A stretch of 7,076 nucleotides of DNA from Actinomycetota bacterium (lineage in GTDB: Bacteria; Actinomycetota; Actinomycetes; Streptosporangiales; Streptosporangiaceae). Below, piece by piece: positions 1 through 6,494 of this stretch. Position 1 is the first letter of the stretch, and every line of letters begins with the position of its first letter. Location: contig PMST01000404.1 of assembly GCA_003168295.1 (NCBI GenBank), forward strand, positions 1-7,076, written 5' to 3'. Made by a program: the position numbers and the translations under genes. A model generated the notes under the pieces. It worked only from the letters and a program-made list of their open reading frames with translations, was not told where the DNA came from and did not search any database.

Positions 1-1639
1 GCAGCTCGAACGTGGCCAACACGACGGCCAGCGCCATCGGTGGCAGGGGGTGGCCGATGCTGGACAGCTCGTCGGGCAGCGCGGCGGTCTGCCCGCCCAC
101 CGCGGTGGTGGCGCCGGAGGGAGCGGCGACGTCGCGGACCTGCCCGGCGATGGCCCTGGCCTGCGGGGTGTACGGACCAGGGGCGTAACTGAGATCGATC
201 CGGGCGACGTTCCCGCGGATGCCGGTCACCTGCGCGGCGGTGACGCCGGGCACGTGATCCAGGCGGCTGGTGTACGACGCGAGGCCGGCGGTGTGCGACG
301 GCGAGCTGGCGATGGCGCCGGGGAACTGGACGATGGCCTCGATGGGGGCGGTCGGGTTGCCGGGGAAGTCCTGGTTCAGCGCCTCGGTCACGATCCGGGG
401 CGCGGCCGCGGCCGGCAGCGCGGTGGCGTCGACGCCGCCCCAGACGACGTGCAGGAACGGTGAGCCGAGGCCGAGCAGCAGCACCACGATCGGGATCGCG
501 TACAGGACGGGACGGCGCATCACGCTGTGCGCCAGCCGGTACCAGCCGCCGCTGCTCTCGGCCGCGGGTGGGCCTTGCACCGAACGCCGGATCCGCAGCG
601 AGTTGACCTTCGGGCCGAGGACGGCCAGCAGCGCGGGCAGCACGGTCAGCGCCGCGAGCATGTCGACCAGCACGGTGGCGACGCCGCCGTAGCCGATGGA
701 GCGCAGGATCGTCTCGGGGAACAGCATCAGGCTGGCCAGCACGATGGCGACGGTGACGCCGGAGACCAGGACGGTGCGGCCGGCGCTGGCCACGGTGCGG
801 GCAACCGCGTCCTCGACCGTGCCTTCCTTATGCAGTTCCTCGCGGAACCGGGTGACCAGGAACAGCCCGTAGTCGATACCCAGCCCCAGGCCCAGGATGG
901 TGGTGATGTTCAGCGAGAACACCGACACCCCTGTGAACAGGGTCAGCAGCCGCAGCGCCGTGAACGAGCCCAGGATCCCCAGCGCGCCGATGGCCAGCGG
1001 CATGCAGGCCGCGGTCAGGCTGCCGAAGATCACCAGCAGCAGGATGGCCAGGATGGGGAACGACAGCCCCTCGGCCCGGGTGATGTTGGCCGTAGTCTGC
1101 TGGTCGATCGTTTCGTCGGTGGGCACCACGCCGCCGACCTGGCTGGTCAGGCCGGGCGCGGCGAGCTGGGTCTTGATCGCGTCGTAGCTGGTCTGCCGCG
1201 CGGTGTCGCCAGAGCCCGCCAGTTCGATGACGGCGTAGGTCTGATGGCCGCTGGCGCTGACGAACTGCCGGGACCCGGTCGACCAGTAGCTGGCGGACGA
1301 CTCGACCTTGCTGTGCGGCAGCGCGGCCAGGGTGTGAGTGACGGCGGACCGGAACGCCGGGGAGGCCGTGGTGAGGGTCTTGCTTGAGTACAGCACCACC
1401 ACGTCCCCGGCGTCGCGGCCGAAGGCCTGCGTGGCCAGGTTGGCTTCGTGCTGGCTCTGGCTGTTCGGGGCGTCGAACCCGCCGGCCGTCTGCACCGTGC
1501 CGAAGATGGATGTTCCCCACAGGGCGCCGAGCCCCGCGACGAGCAGCGCCACGACCAGGATCAGCCGCCGACGCCGGTAGGCCGTGCGCCCCCACCTTTC
1601 GAATATGGAATGGCCGGAGGCGGCCCGGATCTGGTTCAT
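1..1639 (-). CDS. MMPL/RND-family membrane exporter, N-terminal 546 residues (runs off left edge)
   Basis: This is a proton-driven membrane exporter of the MmpL type. In actinobacteria this family moves lipids, siderophores or drugs across the cytoplasmic membrane; the substrate here cannot be read. The visible protein has an N-terminal membrane segment (about residues 27-46), an extracytoplasmic loop (about 50-190) and a five-helix bundle (about 193-342). It contains the family signature GLGLGIDYGLFLVTRFREEL near 250-269. A cytoplasmic linker follows, then a seventh helix (about 379-398) and the second extracytoplasmic loop. The sequence ends as the next helix begins, so four or so C-terminal helices lie beyond the window. 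The ATG at 1639 is chosen because AAAGGA lies 5 nt upstream (1645-1650). That ATG overlaps the stop of a 34-codon ORF (ATGA), and pspC lies just upstream on the same strand. The family call is firm; the function beyond export is not. Confidence 0.93.
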   Translation of the reverse strand, partial: MNQIRAASGHSIFERWGRTAYRRRRLILVVALLVAGLGALWGTSIFGTVQTAGGFDAPNSQSQHEANLATQAFGRDAGDVVVLYSSKTLTTASPAFRSAVTHTLAALPHSKVESSASYWSTGSRQFVSASGHQTYAVIELAGSGDTARQTSYDAIKTQLAAPGLTSQVGGVVPTDETIDQQTTANITRAEGLSFPILAILLLVIFGSLTAACMPLAIGALGILGSFTALRLLTLFTGVSVFSLNITTILGLGLGIDYGLFLVTRFREELHKEGTVEDAVARTVASAGRTVLVSGVTVAIVLASLMLFPETILRSIGYGGVATVLVDMLAALTVLPALLAVLGPKVNSLRIRRSVQGPPAAESSGGWYRLAHSVMRRPVLYAIPIVVLLLGLGSPFLHVVWGGVDATALPAAAAPRIVTEALNQDFPGNPTAPIEAIVQFPGAIASSPSHTAGLASYTSRLDHVPGVTAAQVTGIRGNVARIDLSYAPGPYTPQARAIAGQVRDVAAPSGATTAVGGQTAALPDELSSIGHPLPPMALAVVLATFEL

Positions 1640-1740
1640 GACGTTCCTTTCTCACAGCAACAGCAAATGAATTTCCAGAAAGAGATTGTTCTCGGCATGA
1701 CCGGGCGGATATCTAACGTGCCAGGCCCTCGTCCGGTCAT
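1636..1740 (-). CDS. Possible 34-aa small ORF bridging pspC and mmpL
   Basis: An ORF of 34 codons fills the gap between pspC and mmpL exactly. Its ATG (1738-1740) overlaps the pspC stop as ATGA, and its TGA (1636-1638) overlaps the mmpL start as ATGA. The peptide begins MTGRGPGTLDIRPVMP and near its end reads SFWKFICCCCEKGTS, with four consecutive cysteines. Codon 9 is TTA, a leucine codon that is rare in GC-rich actinobacteria and in Streptomyces often marks bldA dependence. Against it being a real protein, only about 19 of 34 codons end in G or C, far below the neighbours, and no clear ribosome binding site precedes it. It could simply carry ribosomes through the gap to couple mmpL translation to pspC, or be chance. 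I do not recognise the peptide. Confidence 0.33.
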   Translation of the reverse strand: MTGRGPGTLDIRPVMPRTISFWKFICCCCEKGTS

Positions 1741-1741
1741 G
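1696..1741 (-). repeat. 9-bp perfect inverted repeat at the pspC stop
   Basis: CATGACCGG (1696-1704) and CCGGTCATG (1733-1741) are perfect inverted copies with 28 nt between them. On the transcribed strand the first arm holds the pspC stop and the start codon of the 34-codon ORF. The second arm holds a second in-frame ATG of that ORF. It could form an mRNA hairpin that hides the small ORF's start. There is no U-run, so it is not a typical terminator. The loop is long and the structure may be weak. Confidence 0.4.
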
Positions 1742-2009
1742 ACAAGTGGCTGCCGACGCGATCTGCGAATTCGTCGGCGATCGCGATGCCGGAGCCTTCC
1801 TCGGGGATCAGCAGCCACGCCGCCAGGTAGAGCGGAACGCCGGCACCGCCGAGAAATGACAGTGCGACGAGGGTGATTCGGACGTGCGTCACGTTGAGGG
1901 CGAAGAAGGTTGCGAGTCCGGCGGCGACGCCGCCCAGGACCCGTCCGTCGGCGGCCCGGCGAAGAAGCCTGGCGTCCGGCCGGCTTTTCTGATTCGTTGT
2001 GATATTCAT
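1737..2009 (-). CDS. PspC-domain small membrane protein
   Basis: The 90-aa product carries a PspC domain over about residues 13-71, reading RLLRRAADGRVLGGVAAGLA and ending in the family's typical YLAAWLLIPEE. Two hydrophobic stretches (about 24-38 and 45-67) make it a membrane protein. PspC proteins are known from the phage-shock envelope-stress response, and in actinobacteria the domain also occurs in stand-alone proteins and sensor kinases. The length is right for a stand-alone PspC protein, and the short C-terminal tail (71-90) is not recognisable. The ATG at 2009 has a good ribosome binding site, AGGAAGG at 2018-2024, 8 nt upstream. It sits between a 58-aa gene and mmpL on the same strand, suggesting cotranscription with the exporter and a role at the membrane. 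Any direct contact with the exporter is inference. Confidence 0.88.
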   Translation of the reverse strand: MNITTNQKSRPDARLLRRAADGRVLGGVAAGLATFFALNVTHVRITLVALSFLGGAGVPLYLAAWLLIPEEGSGIAIADEFADRVGSHLS

Positions 2010-2017
2010 GCTGGCTT

Positions 2018-2024
2018 CCTTCCT
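2018..2024 (-). promoter_or_regulatory. Ribosome binding site of the PspC-domain gene
   Basis: AGGAAGG lies 8 nt before the ATG, within a purine-rich run. It begins only 3 nt after the 31-bp palindrome ends, so a hairpin or a bound protein there could affect access to it. Confidence 0.65.
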
Positions 2025-2027
2025 TCT

Positions 2028-2058
2028 TGTGTATTGCGAGCGTCGCTCTCAATACACA
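2028..2058. promoter_or_regulatory. 31-bp near-perfect palindrome, candidate operator or mRNA hairpin
   Basis: Two 15-bp arms, TGTGTATTGCGAGCG (2028-2042) and CGCTCTCAATACACA (2044-2058), are inverted copies around a central T at 2043, with a single mismatch (2037/2049). The symmetry and length resemble operators of dimeric regulators such as TetR-family proteins, which often control MMPL exporters. That family assignment is inference. It covers the stop codon of the 58-aa gene and ends 3 nt before the pspC ribosome binding site. As RNA it would form a strong hairpin next to that site. No T-run follows on either strand, so a simple terminator is unlikely. Confidence 0.6.
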
Positions 2059-2225
2059 TCCATGCAGGTTTCCTCAAGCGCTTTGAGCAACTCGAGCACG
2101 CCCGAGAATGGCTTCCAGGCGGCGGTGCCGTCAGCGCGTATTCGACCCTCAAACCGTCCGTCTGTGGTCCGGTTGACATCGAGGAGAAGGCGAATCGTTT
2201 GCCTCGGTGTTGGTGAGGCGTCCAT
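2049..2225 (-). CDS. 58-aa small protein, first gene of the pspC-mmpL cluster
   Basis: A 58-codon ORF runs from ATG 2225 to TGA 2049. The product starts MDASPTPRQTIRLLLDVNRT, continues with a TDGRFEGRIRADGTAAW segment and ends with PFSGVLELLKALEETCMDVY. The pattern suggests two short beta strands joined by a TDG turn, followed by an amphipathic helix. There is no signal peptide or membrane segment, so it is probably cytosolic. I recall similar short actinobacterial proteins ending in a LELLKxLEE helix but cannot name a family. No Shine-Dalgarno sequence precedes the ATG. Instead TAACTA lies 6 nt upstream, which fits a leaderless transcript, common in actinobacteria. Its stop lies inside the 31-bp palindrome, 39 nt before pspC. 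Third-position bias is only moderate, so a chance ORF is possible, but the amino-acid pattern looks real. Confidence 0.6.
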   Translation of the reverse strand: MDASPTPRQTIRLLLDVNRTTDGRFEGRIRADGTAAWKPFSGVLELLKALEETCMDVY

Positions 2226-2231
2226 GACTCA

Positions 2232-2261
2232 TAGTTAACGCGGGCAGCGCGGAATTGTCCC
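2232..2261 (-). promoter_or_regulatory. Candidate leaderless promoter for the 58-aa gene and pspC-mmpL
   Basis: On the minus strand GGGACA (2256-2261; 4 of 6 match to TTGACA) is followed after 18 nt by TAACTA (2232-2237), a fair -10 hexamer. Transcription would start about at the A of the ATG at 2225. This explains why that gene has no ribosome binding site. The -35 match is modest. Confidence 0.35.
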
Positions 2262-2268
2262 CAGGGTG

Positions 2269-2292
2269 CGACCCTAGGTTCGACCCTGTGTT
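2269..2292. repeat. 12-bp tandem repeat with imperfect dyad upstream of the small-gene promoter
   Basis: CGACCCTAGGTT (2269-2280) and CGACCCTGTGTT (2281-2292) are adjacent copies, 10 of 12 identical. The stretch CGACCCTAGGTTCG (2269-2282) is also a 12-of-14 palindrome centred on CCTAGG. It lies 8 bp upstream of the candidate -35 on the minus strand, where a transcription factor could bind. A further CGACCCT occurs at 2143-2149 inside the 58-aa gene. No regulator can be assigned. Confidence 0.4.
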
Positions 2293-2314
2293 TTGCGGCG
2301 TAACCGGTCGCGGA

Positions 2315-2360
2315 GCGCGGAGCCCAAGGCTCCCCGCCGTCCGCCTGGTTGTCCGGCGGA
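2315..2360 (-). terminator. Two tandem hairpins after the LAL regulator gene, possible terminator
   Basis: Just past the stop at 2371 are two GC-rich hairpins. TCCGCC (2340-2345) pairs with GGCGGA (2355-2360). GGAGCC (2319-2324) pairs with GGCTCC (2328-2333) around a 3-nt loop and extends through one mismatch to 2315-2337. There is no U-run, but many actinobacterial terminators lack one. They would separate the regulator gene from the small-gene/pspC/mmpL unit downstream. Confidence 0.4.
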
Positions 2361-2370
2361 GGAGAACCAG

Positions 2371-5166
2371 TTAGGCCAGAAGAGCGGCCAGCGCGCGGCG
2401 GGAGGTGATGTCCAGCTTGATGTAGCTGTTGCGGAGGTGGTATTCCACCGTCTTCACGGACACGTACAGCTCGCTGGCCACCTCCCGGTTGGTCAGTCCA
2501 GTGGCGACCAGCCGGGCCACGGCCAGCTCGGCGCGGCTGAGCCCGAGCAGCTCAGCGGGACTGCTGGTCGCGGCGGTGACCTGGAGGGCGGCCAGTTCTG
2601 CGGCGCAGGCCTGCAGGTAGGGGTCGGCTCCGAGATCGGAGAAGAGGCGGTGGGCCTCTTCGAGCTGCGCGACCGCCGCCGGCCGGTCCTGCGCCGCGGC
2701 CAGGCGGCGGCCGTCGTCGAGGCTCAGCCGGGCGTGTTCGAACGGCATCGGTACGTCCGGCTCGATCTCGCGGGCTCGGGTGAACGCCGCTTCCGCCTGG
2801 GTCGCGTCCCCGCTCGCCACGGCCAGGTTGCCCCGGCCGCGGGCCAGCGCCAGGGCCGCCGACGCCAGCCCGGGCGGGGGAATGGCGGCCTGGAATTCGT
2901 CGAGCATGGCTTCGGCGTCGTCAAGCCGGCCCAAGCCGATTAGCGCGTCCGCCTCGATGGCTCTCCAGTTGAAGATGCCCGGGCGGCCCCCGGCGTCGAC
3001 CAGCCCGGTGGCGCGCACCGGTTCGGTCGCCCGAAGGACCCCGGCCAGGTCGCCGCGCGCGTGGGCCAGTGCGGCGGCGGCCGTCGCCGCACTGGCCACG
3101 GCGTAGACCACTGGAAGCCGCTCGGCCGCGGCCCGGGCCGCGTTGACGTGAGCCTGCGCGGCCGGCCACTGGCCGCGGCAGGCGAGGACCTGGGCGGCCC
3201 GGGCGTGCGCTCGCGCGAGGTCAAGCGGACGGTCGGTGTCTTGCGCCAAGGCGGTCGCCAGCTGGGCGTGGGTGAGGGCCGCGTCCCAGTCGCCGCGGCG
3301 GAAGTGGGCCTCGCTGAGATGAGCCAGGCAGGGGCCCGGGTAGCTGGACGGCAGTCCCGTGCCCAGCCGGGCCGTCGCGACGCCCAGGTCCGCGATGGCC
3401 CCGGGCAGGTCATCGACGTAGACCTTCAGCATGCCGCGCATGATGAGGGCGTCGGTCTCAGAAATGGGTACTTCGTTCGCCGAGACGGGCAGAAAGCCGA
3501 GCACGGCCAGCCCTTCGGGGCTGCGGCCGGCCGCGGCGAACGCGTAGGCCTGTGCGGTGCGGGCCATGGCCCGCAGCGTCGAACCGGGAACGGTTCCGCC
3601 TACCGCTCGGTCCGCCCAAGTCAGCGCCGCCTCAGGGCGACCAGATATGACCATCCAGTTGGTCAGGGACGTCGCGGCCCGGGCTCCGATTTCACCCTCG
3701 GTCTCCGGATCGTGGGCCTGCCAGGCGGCGAGCAGGCGAGCCTCGGTGCTCGGCGATCCGGTGAACACTCCCAGGAGCCCGGTCACGGCGTCGCGGCGAG
3801 CGCTGGAGTCCTGGCAGGAGGCCAGCACTCGCGCCGCCGCGGTGGTATCCGCGGCGTTGAGCAGGTGCACGGCGGCGTCGAGCAGCCGGCGCTCCCTGTC
3901 CTGCGCAGTTGGGGACAGCGCGGCCGCCTGTTCGAGCGCCCAAGCCGCGGCGCCTAGGTCGCCGGTGACGACGGTGGCCAGGGCCGACGCTTCGAGTTCA
4001 CTCGCCAGCGCTTCGTCGGGACCCAGCGACCCTGCGACCCGGTGGGCCAGTCGCGGGCGACCGGTGACGGTCTCGGCCGCCCGCGCGTGCAGTTCTCGGC
4101 GGCTCGTCGGACTGAGATCGGCGTAGATGGCCGCCCGGTACAACGGATGGGTAAAGGTCAGCTCCGGCGCCGAAGCGCCTTCGGTCAGCAGGCCGGCGGC
4201 CACCGCCGCATCCACCTCGCTGCGCACGTCGGGCAACCGGGAGACCGACGTGATCGCCGACATCGGAGCGTGCTGCCCCAGCACGGCGGCTGCCGCCAGG
4301 AATGACTGAGCTGAGGCCGGCAGCGAGGCCACCCGGGCGAGGATCACCGCCGACAGGTCCCGCGGCGCCGGCAATCCGCGATCCCCGCCCGCGCTCAGCC
4401 CGGCGATGCCGATCTCCTCGAGCAAGGCCCGGCAGTACAGCGCGTTGCCTTCGGTATGAGCCGCCAGCCGGGCCGCCCCGCGCGCAGAAAGCAACCCCAG
4501 CCCCAGCGCGCTGGCCAGTTCGGTGAGATCACCCGCGCTCAGCCCGCCCAGGCGGATACGGGTGACACGCGAATCACCGCTCAAGAAACGCGCCCAGCCG
4601 GGATCGGCCAGCCCGCCGACCCGCGTCGACACGATCGCCAGCACCTTGTCCGCCCGCAGCCGCCGCAAGGCAAACAACACCGCCCGCGATGACGGCCGGT
4701 CAGCCCACTGCAGGTCGTCGACGGCGAGCACGACGACCCGACCGTCGGCTTGCCGCCGATCGAGCAGGTCAAGCAGCCGGGCACCGGCGGCCATCGGATC
4801 CGTTCCCGGCTCGGTAAAGGTCCCCGGCTGCAGCTGATCGATGATCCCGTAGGAGAGCAACGTCTCCGCCTCGTCACCGCTCACCTCGAGCACGGCAGCG
4901 TCCGGCAGCGAACCGAGGAACGCCGACAGCAGAGTCGACTTCCCCCCGCCCGCCTCGCCTTCCACATAGACAACCTGCGGATGGCCCAGCTCGGCGTCGG
5001 CCAGCCGGTCACCGAGGACGCGCAGTTCGCTCTGCCGCCCGACGAAGCCGGCCGGAGTGCTCGTAGCCGTCGTCGACCATCTCCTGAAGGGATGCCCGCT
5101 AGCGCCCGGAAGATCGGCCGTCGCCAGGCAGAGCTGAGGCGGACTTTTCCATGTTACCGTGGCCAT
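2371..5166 (-). CDS. LAL-type (large ATP-binding LuxR family) transcriptional regulator
   Basis: This 931-aa protein has the standard LAL layout. An N-terminal AAA-like ATPase starts at FVGRQSEL (about 41) and contains Walker A GEAGGGKS (70-77) and Walker B VVVLAVDDLQWAD (144-156). A long alanine-rich helical middle follows (about 350-860, probably TPR-like). The C-terminal LuxR/FixJ helix-turn-helix spans about 873-931 and includes LTNREVASELYVSVKTVEYH. LAL proteins bind ATP and usually a small-molecule or protein signal and activate transcription; in actinomycetes many control antibiotic clusters or sugar use (MalT is the model). The length is typical and no truncation is seen. ATG 5166 is supported by AGGA (5174-5177) 7 nt upstream. 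The gene diverges from the MFS gene across 89 bp, so that gene is the obvious candidate target. Signal and targets are not known from sequence. Confidence 0.92.
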   Translation of the reverse strand: MATVTWKSPPQLCLATADLPGASGHPFRRWSTTATSTPAGFVGRQSELRVLGDRLADAELGHPQVVYVEGEAGGGKSTLLSAFLGSLPDAAVLEVSGDEAETLLSYGIIDQLQPGTFTEPGTDPMAAGARLLDLLDRRQADGRVVVLAVDDLQWADRPSSRAVLFALRRLRADKVLAIVSTRVGGLADPGWARFLSGDSRVTRIRLGGLSAGDLTELASALGLGLLSARGAARLAAHTEGNALYCRALLEEIGIAGLSAGGDRGLPAPRDLSAVILARVASLPASAQSFLAAAAVLGQHAPMSAITSVSRLPDVRSEVDAAVAAGLLTEGASAPELTFTHPLYRAAIYADLSPTSRRELHARAAETVTGRPRLAHRVAGSLGPDEALASELEASALATVVTGDLGAAAWALEQAAALSPTAQDRERRLLDAAVHLLNAADTTAAARVLASCQDSSARRDAVTGLLGVFTGSPSTEARLLAAWQAHDPETEGEIGARAATSLTNWMVISGRPEAALTWADRAVGGTVPGSTLRAMARTAQAYAFAAAGRSPEGLAVLGFLPVSANEVPISETDALIMRGMLKVYVDDLPGAIADLGVATARLGTGLPSSYPGPCLAHLSEAHFRRGDWDAALTHAQLATALAQDTDRPLDLARAHARAAQVLACRGQWPAAQAHVNAARAAAERLPVVYAVASAATAAAALAHARGDLAGVLRATEPVRATGLVDAGGRPGIFNWRAIEADALIGLGRLDDAEAMLDEFQAAIPPPGLASAALALARGRGNLAVASGDATQAEAAFTRAREIEPDVPMPFEHARLSLDDGRRLAAAQDRPAAVAQLEEAHRLFSDLGADPYLQACAAELAALQVTAATSSPAELLGLSRAELAVARLVATGLTNREVASELYVSVKTVEYHLRNSYIKLDITSRRALAALLA

Positions 5167-5177
5167 ACAGCAGTCCT

Positions 5178-5194
5178 GCGGGCAAGCTGCCAGC
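5178..5194. promoter_or_regulatory. Imperfect dyad in the LAL/MFS divergent region
   Basis: GGCA (5181-5184) and TGCC (5188-5191) are inverted around AGC, and the symmetry extends through one mismatch to GC at 5178-5179 and 5193-5194. It overlaps the expected transcription start of the regulator gene and lies between the two divergent genes. It is a modest candidate for a regulator binding site. Short dyads of this quality occur by chance in GC-rich DNA. Confidence 0.25.
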
Positions 5195-5195
5195 G

Positions 5196-5224
5196 TCTAT
5201 CAGCCAGTTCTGCATGTCGCGCAA
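5196..5224 (-). promoter_or_regulatory. Candidate promoter of the LAL regulator gene
   Basis: On the minus strand TTGCGC (5219-5224) and GATAGA (5196-5201) are 17 nt apart. They would start transcription near 5188-5190, leaving a leader of about 22-25 nt with the AGGA ribosome binding site. Both hexamers are weak matches. No equally good promoter was found for the MFS gene in the same 89 bp. Confidence 0.3.
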
Positions 5225-5242
5225 CCGGGTGGCGCTCCCGAT

Positions 5243-5249
5243 AAGGGGA
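5243..5249 (+). promoter_or_regulatory. Ribosome binding site that fixes the MFS start
   Basis: AAGGGGA lies 6 nt before the ATG at 5256. The same frame is open to an earlier ATG at 5151, but that start has no such site and would overlap the N-terminal codons of the divergent regulator gene. Confidence 0.7.
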
Positions 5250-5255
5250 CTCGCA

Positions 5256-6494
5256 ATGACCGCTGAGCCAGGCCCCGTTCGGTGGGGCATGCTGACCGTG
5301 ATCAGCCTGGGCATTATCGCGCTCACGCTGAACTGGTTCGACGTTGCCACGGCCTTCCCGCTCATCGGCGCGCAGTTCAAGGTGGGGCTCGGCCCGCTGA
5401 GCTACCTCATCTCGCTCTACATCGTCGGCTACGGGCTCAGCCACATTCCGGGCGGCATGCTGGCCACGGCGATCGGCATGAAGAAGACCCTCGTGCTCGG
5501 GCTCGGGCTGCAGGGACTGGCCGGCATCATGTCCGGGCTGTCGTACAGCTACGCCGAGCTCGCCTTCTTCCGGGTCGTCAGCGGCATCGGCGGGTCGGTG
5601 TTCATCGCCGTCGGGACCGCCGCCGTGGTCCTCTGGTTCCGCGACAAGGATGTCACGCTTGCGCTCGGGATCACCGGCGGCGCCGTCTTCAGCGCCGGGG
5701 CCGCCCTAGCGCTGTACGTCTGGCTGTACGTGCAGCGCGCGACGAGCTGGCATACGTCGCTGGTCCTGGCCGGTGTCTTCGAGCTGCTCGTCATGATCGC
5801 GACCATCGTGGTTTTCCGGGTCCCGGCGGGCGACAGGTCGTTTGGCGGCGCCAGGTTCGATCGGGCCGCCCTGCGGGCCACGCTCGCGAGCCGGGACCTG
5901 TGGATCTACGGCCTCTCGCTGTTCGGCGGATACGGCGCGTACTTCACCACCTCCCAGCTGTTCAGCGAGTACGTGACGCTCGACAGGCACTTCGACCCGG
6001 CCGCCGGCGGACTGCTGTCCGCGCTCATCGCGCTGGCCGGCATCCCCGGCAGCCTGCTCGGCGGCTACTGGGCCGACCGCAGCCAGAACCTGCGGATGTT
6101 CGTGGTCGGACCGCTCGTCGTCGTCGCCGCGCTGCTGGCCCTCATACCGGTGGTGCCGGCCAGGGCCCTGTGGGTGCTCGGGATCGGCATCGGCTTCTTC
6201 CTCATCTTCGGCTTTGCCGCCTGGCTGGCCGTGCCGGCCCGGGTCTGCGACATCGACCCCCGGTACATCGGGACGGCGACCGGCCTGATGCTCACCCTGG
6301 CCGCGGTGGGCGGTTTCTTCATCCCCATCATCTTCGGGCACCTCGTGCCCCACTCGAGCTTCGATACCGGCTGGGTCTTCCTCGCTGTCGTGTCCTTCGC
6401 CTTCGCCCTGCTCGGGCTAACCGGACGCAACCCAGCCACCGTCTCGAATCGCCCCGGCGCAGGCACGCTGGCCCAGCCGGTCACCTCGAGCTGA
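5256..6494 (+). CDS. Major facilitator superfamily (MFS) transporter
   Basis: The 412-aa product has about twelve membrane segments in two groups of six (roughly 11-30, 47-67, 77-95, 101-122, 135-157, 166-188, then 214-236, 250-270, 280-299, 303-326, 341-361, 370-389), the usual MFS size and topology. Motif-A-like loops appear after helix 2 (PGGMLATAIGMKK, about 65-77; the usual Asp is Thr) and after helix 8 (GGYWADRSQNLR, 269-280). It is a secondary transporter in the cytoplasmic membrane. The general look resembles nitrate/cyanate or organic-anion MFS proteins, but substrate and direction cannot be deduced. The start at 5256 is chosen for its AAGGGGA site; an upstream in-frame start would add 35 non-membrane residues. 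It diverges from the LAL regulator gene and probably depends on it. A hairpin follows the stop. Confidence 0.92.
   Translation: MTAEPGPVRWGMLTVISLGIIALTLNWFDVATAFPLIGAQFKVGLGPLSYLISLYIVGYGLSHIPGGMLATAIGMKKTLVLGLGLQGLAGIMSGLSYSYAELAFFRVVSGIGGSVFIAVGTAAVVLWFRDKDVTLALGITGGAVFSAGAALALYVWLYVQRATSWHTSLVLAGVFELLVMIATIVVFRVPAGDRSFGGARFDRAALRATLASRDLWIYGLSLFGGYGAYFTTSQLFSEYVTLDRHFDPAAGGLLSALIALAGIPGSLLGGYWADRSQNLRMFVVGPLVVVAALLALIPVVPARALWVLGIGIGFFLIFGFAAWLAVPARVCDIDPRYIGTATGLMLTLAAVGGFFIPIIFGHLVPHSSFDTGWVFLAVVSFAFALLGLTGRNPATVSNRPGAGTLAQPVTSS

Noticed and set aside
527..1387. 286-codon plus-strand ORF rich in Gln, Gly, Asp and Arg
   Set aside because: It is antisense to the MMPL exporter, whose domains and signature are clear. 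Long opposite-strand frames are expected in GC-rich DNA.
2073..2087. CTCAA-N5-TTGAG palindrome
   Set aside because: It lies within the codons for the LLKALEE helix of the 58-aa protein and is short, so coding sequence explains it well enough.
2293..2943. 216-codon plus-strand ORF opposite the C-terminus of the LAL regulator
   Set aside because: Antisense to the recognisable LuxR helix-turn-helix region; no domain of its own.
3061..3957. 298-codon plus-strand ORF opposite the middle of the LAL regulator
   Set aside because: Composition is that of a frame shadow (Gly/Arg/Gln rich) and there is no start context or domain.
5151..5255. Upstream 35-residue extension of the MFS protein
   Set aside because: It would overlap the start of the divergent regulator gene and has no ribosome binding site, while AAGGGGA precedes the ATG at 5256.
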